From assembly GCA_024636935.1 (NCBI GenBank), contig JAGXGC010000005.1:62001-126000 (forward strand): 64,000 bases of DNA, read 5' to 3'. The position numbers and the translations under genes are program-made. This document shows positions 61,847 to 64,000 of this stretch, piece after piece. The first letter of the stretch is position 1. Each line of letters starts with the position of its first letter. The notes beneath the pieces were generated by a model, which was not told where the DNA came from, searched no databases, and saw nothing but the letters and a program-made list of their open reading frames with translations. This DNA comes from Sideroxydans sp. (GTDB lineage Bacteria > Pseudomonadota > Gammaproteobacteria > Burkholderiales > Gallionellaceae).

Positions 61847-63679
61847 TTAGTCCCTGCGTGCAGCCAGTGATGCTTCGGATAAACCCGTTGGCATCTCTTT
61901 GAGCAACTGTTCCAGCGGCAGCAGGGGCGACATATCTTCCAGCGGCATGGATAACATGCTGCCGTCAGCTTGCGGCAAGGCAGCGACCTTGGGCGTGAGA
62001 GCTTCGTCGGTGACTAGGCGCACGTCGACCAGCAAAGGGCGCAGCTGTGCCATGGCCCAACGTAACTTATCGTGCAACTCCGCAGCCTCAGTGATGCGCA
62101 GGAAGGGAATATCGTAGGTGGCTGCGACTTTCTCCAAATCGGGCAATAGCAAACCTGCTTCGGGGCCGGTGCCAACATAGCGCCCCTTGAAGTAGTTGCG
62201 CTGGGTGTTGCGGATGGAGGCGTAGCCGTTGTTGTTCAGAATGACCAGACAGATCGGCAGGTCGAATGCCTTCATCGTCGCCAATTCTTGGATGTTCAGT
62301 TGAAGGCTGCCGTCGCTTTCGATGGCGACCATGGGTTTGCGTTCGTTCGCAAAGCACGCGCCGATGGCGGCAGGCAGACCGTAACCCATCGCGCCCAGAC
62401 CTGAGGTGAGGAAAACGCGTTGTCCAGGTTTGTTGCGGAACACGGTGTAGAACGCTTCGACTGCAAGACCGGAACTGCCAGTGCTGACCAGGGTGTTCGC
62501 TGGGATAGCATCAGACAGCGCATCCATCAATTGGTAATGACTGATTGCTCCGCTGGCAGAGAAAGGCGCTCCGTCGTTCACTGGATAACGTTGCTTCCAG
62601 TCTGTGCAGCGCGTTTTCCATTCAGCCCAGTCAGGGTGTGCGAGGGCAGTGGACGTCTGCCACGCACGCAGAAAATCTGCAGCGTCGGTCTCTATGGGTA
62701 GCGCAATATCCATGTCCAGTTTTTCGATCTCGTTGCGATCCACATCGACCATGACCTTCTGCGCATTACGCGCGAAGCCGCTGGGATTGTAGGCGGTGAT
62801 GATGTTGTCGAGGCGGCTGCCGATGGCGATCAACAGGTCGCAATTCTGTATGGCGAAATTGGGAGCGCGCAACGCGACCACACCGGGACGGCCTACCAAT
62901 AAAGGATGGTCGTAGGGTAATAGGTCGAGCGCGTTCCAAGTGGTCACCACTGGGATGCCATTTCCCTCAACGATCTCTCGAAAAAGAGAGGCAGCACCAG
63001 ATAGGCGTACACCATGTCCCGCGAGAATCAGTGGGCGCTGAGCGCGGCTGAGTAGTTTTTGTAATTGTTCAATTTCGTTGGTGAGCGATGCATTGACCGG
63101 TGTAGAAGTTGTTGCACACCAAGGTGATAAAGCCTCTGGATCAATCGGCGCCCCTTGCACATCGAGCGGCACATCGATCCACACCGGCCCCGCGCGTCCG
63201 CTGCGAGCAAGATGAGTAGCCTCTTCCATGACACTGCGGATGTCTTCAGGGCGTTCTACGGTCACGGCGTATTTCGTGATACCGCGCACCATGCTGATAA
63301 TGTCGACTTCCTGCACACCCTTCTGGCGTAATGGGGCACCGCGCAACATGTCCGCTCGTTTGACTTGTCCCGAGATGACCATCATTGGGACCGATTCGAT
63401 CCATGCACCCGCGACGGCCGTGATGGCGTTGGTTGCGCCGGGACCGGTGGTGACCATGCACACGCCGATGTTTTCGTTGATGCGGGCGTAGGCTTCGGCG
63501 GAGATGGCGGCGGCCTGTTCGTGCAAACAGGCGACCGTCTCGATCTGCGAACACTTGCCGACGGCATCGACCAGATGCATGGCACCACCGCCAGGCAACA
63601 GGAACACATGACCGACGCCGAGCGAGGCGATGTAATCGGCGATGTAATCGGCGACGCGATAAGGCTCTGGTGCAGACAT
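61847..63679 (-). CDS. Thiamine-diphosphate enzyme of the acetolactate synthase family
   Basis: A 610-residue three-domain TPP enzyme. The catalytic Glu54 is in CLHEQAAAISAEAYAR; the central domain has PLILAGHGVRLSGA; the C-terminal TPP/Mg site is AIESDGSLQLNIQELATM through VILNNNGYASIRNT. DGS-x-NN is present, but the preceding GDG is replaced by ESDG. Housekeeping acetohydroxyacid synthases lie beside ilvN; here neighbours are sugar enzymes, so a YerE-like role (adding a two-carbon branch to a keto-sugar) is plausible. ATG 63679 overlaps the cupin stop by one base (TGATG). Confidence 0.85.
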   Translation of the reverse strand: MSAPEPYRVADYIADYIASLGVGHVFLLPGGGAMHLVDAVGKCSQIETVACLHEQAAAISAEAYARINENIGVCMVTTGPGATNAITAVAGAWIESVPMMVISGQVKRADMLRGAPLRQKGVQEVDIISMVRGITKYAVTVERPEDIRSVMEEATHLARSGRAGPVWIDVPLDVQGAPIDPEALSPWCATTSTPVNASLTNEIEQLQKLLSRAQRPLILAGHGVRLSGAASLFREIVEGNGIPVVTTWNALDLLPYDHPLLVGRPGVVALRAPNFAIQNCDLLIAIGSRLDNIITAYNPSGFARNAQKVMVDVDRNEIEKLDMDIALPIETDAADFLRAWQTSTALAHPDWAEWKTRCTDWKQRYPVNDGAPFSASGAISHYQLMDALSDAIPANTLVSTGSSGLAVEAFYTVFRNKPGQRVFLTSGLGAMGYGLPAAIGACFANERKPMVAIESDGSLQLNIQELATMKAFDLPICLVILNNNGYASIRNTQRNYFKGRYVGTGPEAGLLLPDLEKVAATYDIPFLRITEAAELHDKLRWAMAQLRPLLVDVRLVTDEALTPKVAALPQADGSMLSMPLEDMSPLLPLEQLLKEMPTGLSEASLAARRD

Positions 63680-64000
63680 CAATCCATCCAGTAGGTGAGT
63701 AGGGTCTTGCGCTGCTTGTTTTCCATGATCTCAGGATCGGTGTAGAACGAGTCGTGCATATTATGCGTGGTCGATATCTCTTCGATAACCGCGCCGGTCT
63801 CTGTCTTGAATTTGTGGCGCACGCCGGGTTCAATGGTGACTACATCGCCAGGCTTGCATAGCATGGGCTCGCCATCCAGTTCGAGCATGATTTCGCCGTG
63901 GATGATGTGGAAGGTCTCTTCTTTTTGCTTGTGATACTGCTCGGGATGCATCTGTCCGGGCAGGCTGACAAGCAGCTTTTTGCAGTAGCCTCGATTGACT
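63679..64000 (-). CDS. Cupin domain protein (5' part outside window)
   Basis: At least 106 residues of a cupin are visible; the frame is open to the right edge with no stop, and family-like sequence (NRGYCKKLLVSLPGQMHPEQ) precedes the in-frame ATG at 63951, so the true start is outside. Metal-type cupin motif HPEQYHKQKEETFHIIHGE, then PGDVVTIEPGVRHKF. The C-terminal HNMHDSFYTDPEIM resembles D-lyxose isomerase-like or sugar-synthase-associated cupins. It could be a separate protein or the tail of a fusion. Confidence 0.8.
   Translation of the reverse strand, partial: VNRGYCKKLLVSLPGQMHPEQYHKQKEETFHIIHGEIMLELDGEPMLCKPGDVVTIEPGVRHKFKTETGAVIEEISTTHNMHDSFYTDPEIMENKQRKTLLTYWMD

Noticed and set aside
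63627-63650. 12-base tandem repeat GCGATGTAATCG in the TPP enzyme gene
   Set aside because: In-frame and encodes ADYI twice in a normal helix; too short to suggest a switch.
1-64000. CRISPR array, insertion sequence, prophage or tRNA
   Set aside because: No direct-repeat-spacer pattern, transposase, integrase, phage gene or tRNA-like cloverleaf was seen on either strand.

Overview
The window is one contiguous stretch of a motile betaproteobacterial chromosome. Three gene orders suggest a member of the Nitrosomonadales (Gallionellaceae-like): nuoN at the end of the nuo operon, a hisCBHAFIE - HIT - tatABC block, and the arrangement of the flagellar genes. That placement rests on gene order and protein character, not on a database search. 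No rRNA, tRNA, CRISPR array, insertion sequence or phage gene was seen, and no core gene is visibly broken.

Layout. (1) 1-5982: end of nuoN, a Nudix ADP-ribose pyrophosphatase, an ammonium transporter behind a clear sigma-54 promoter, an HDOD protein paired with a class III nucleotidyl cyclase, and a small MazG-like pyrophosphohydrolase. (2) 5979-34985: a nearly complete flagellar locus. flgM-flgN and flgA read leftward, flgBCDEFGHIJ and flgKL rightward. fliFGHIJKLMNOPQR reads leftward as one tightly packed operon, and fliE stands alone facing away from fliF. fliC-flaG-fliD-fliS-fliT, a second FliK-like gene, a short FlhB-like gene and a YcgR-type brake also read leftward. Three close matches to the FliA (sigma-28) promoter lie before flgM, flgK and fliC. 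flhA, full-length flhB, flhDC, fliA and the motor genes are not in the window. (3) 35115-38717: a diguanylate cyclase and a NarL-type two-component pair, placed between the flagellin gene and the his operon. (4) 38886-45161: histidine biosynthesis (hisC, B, H, A, F, I, E), a HIT hydrolase and the Tat translocase. The last Tat gene overlaps a large TPR/O-GlcNAc-transferase-like gene (45151-47613).

(5) 47627-64000: a leftward accessory operon of fourteen genes, many with overlapping stops and starts. It continues past the right edge. In transcription order it holds a cupin, a TPP enzyme of the acetolactate-synthase family, a C-methyltransferase-like protein, a GDP-mannose-hydrolase-like Nudix protein, a B12-binding radical SAM protein with a TPR tail, a second radical SAM protein, an orphan protein, a HAD phosphatase and an NAD-dependent epimerase lacking the usual catalytic Tyr. 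These are followed by a tandem GT2 glycosyltransferase, a Rossmann-radical SAM fusion, a second methyltransferase, a second Rossmann-radical SAM fusion and a glycosyltransferase-like protein. The content fits synthesis and transfer of an unusual, probably branched or methylated sugar onto a surface glycan or glycoprotein; the target is unknown, and the flagellin is one candidate because of the nearby OGT.

The most novel-looking signal is in this last region. The two Rossmann-radical SAM fusions share a four-cysteine block (C-x5-C-x2-C-x-C-E-R) between the two domains. The same W/R-G-A-G type nucleotide-binding module also appears at the C-terminus of both methyltransferases of the operon. This looks like a cluster-specific enzymatic system with no function that I can name.
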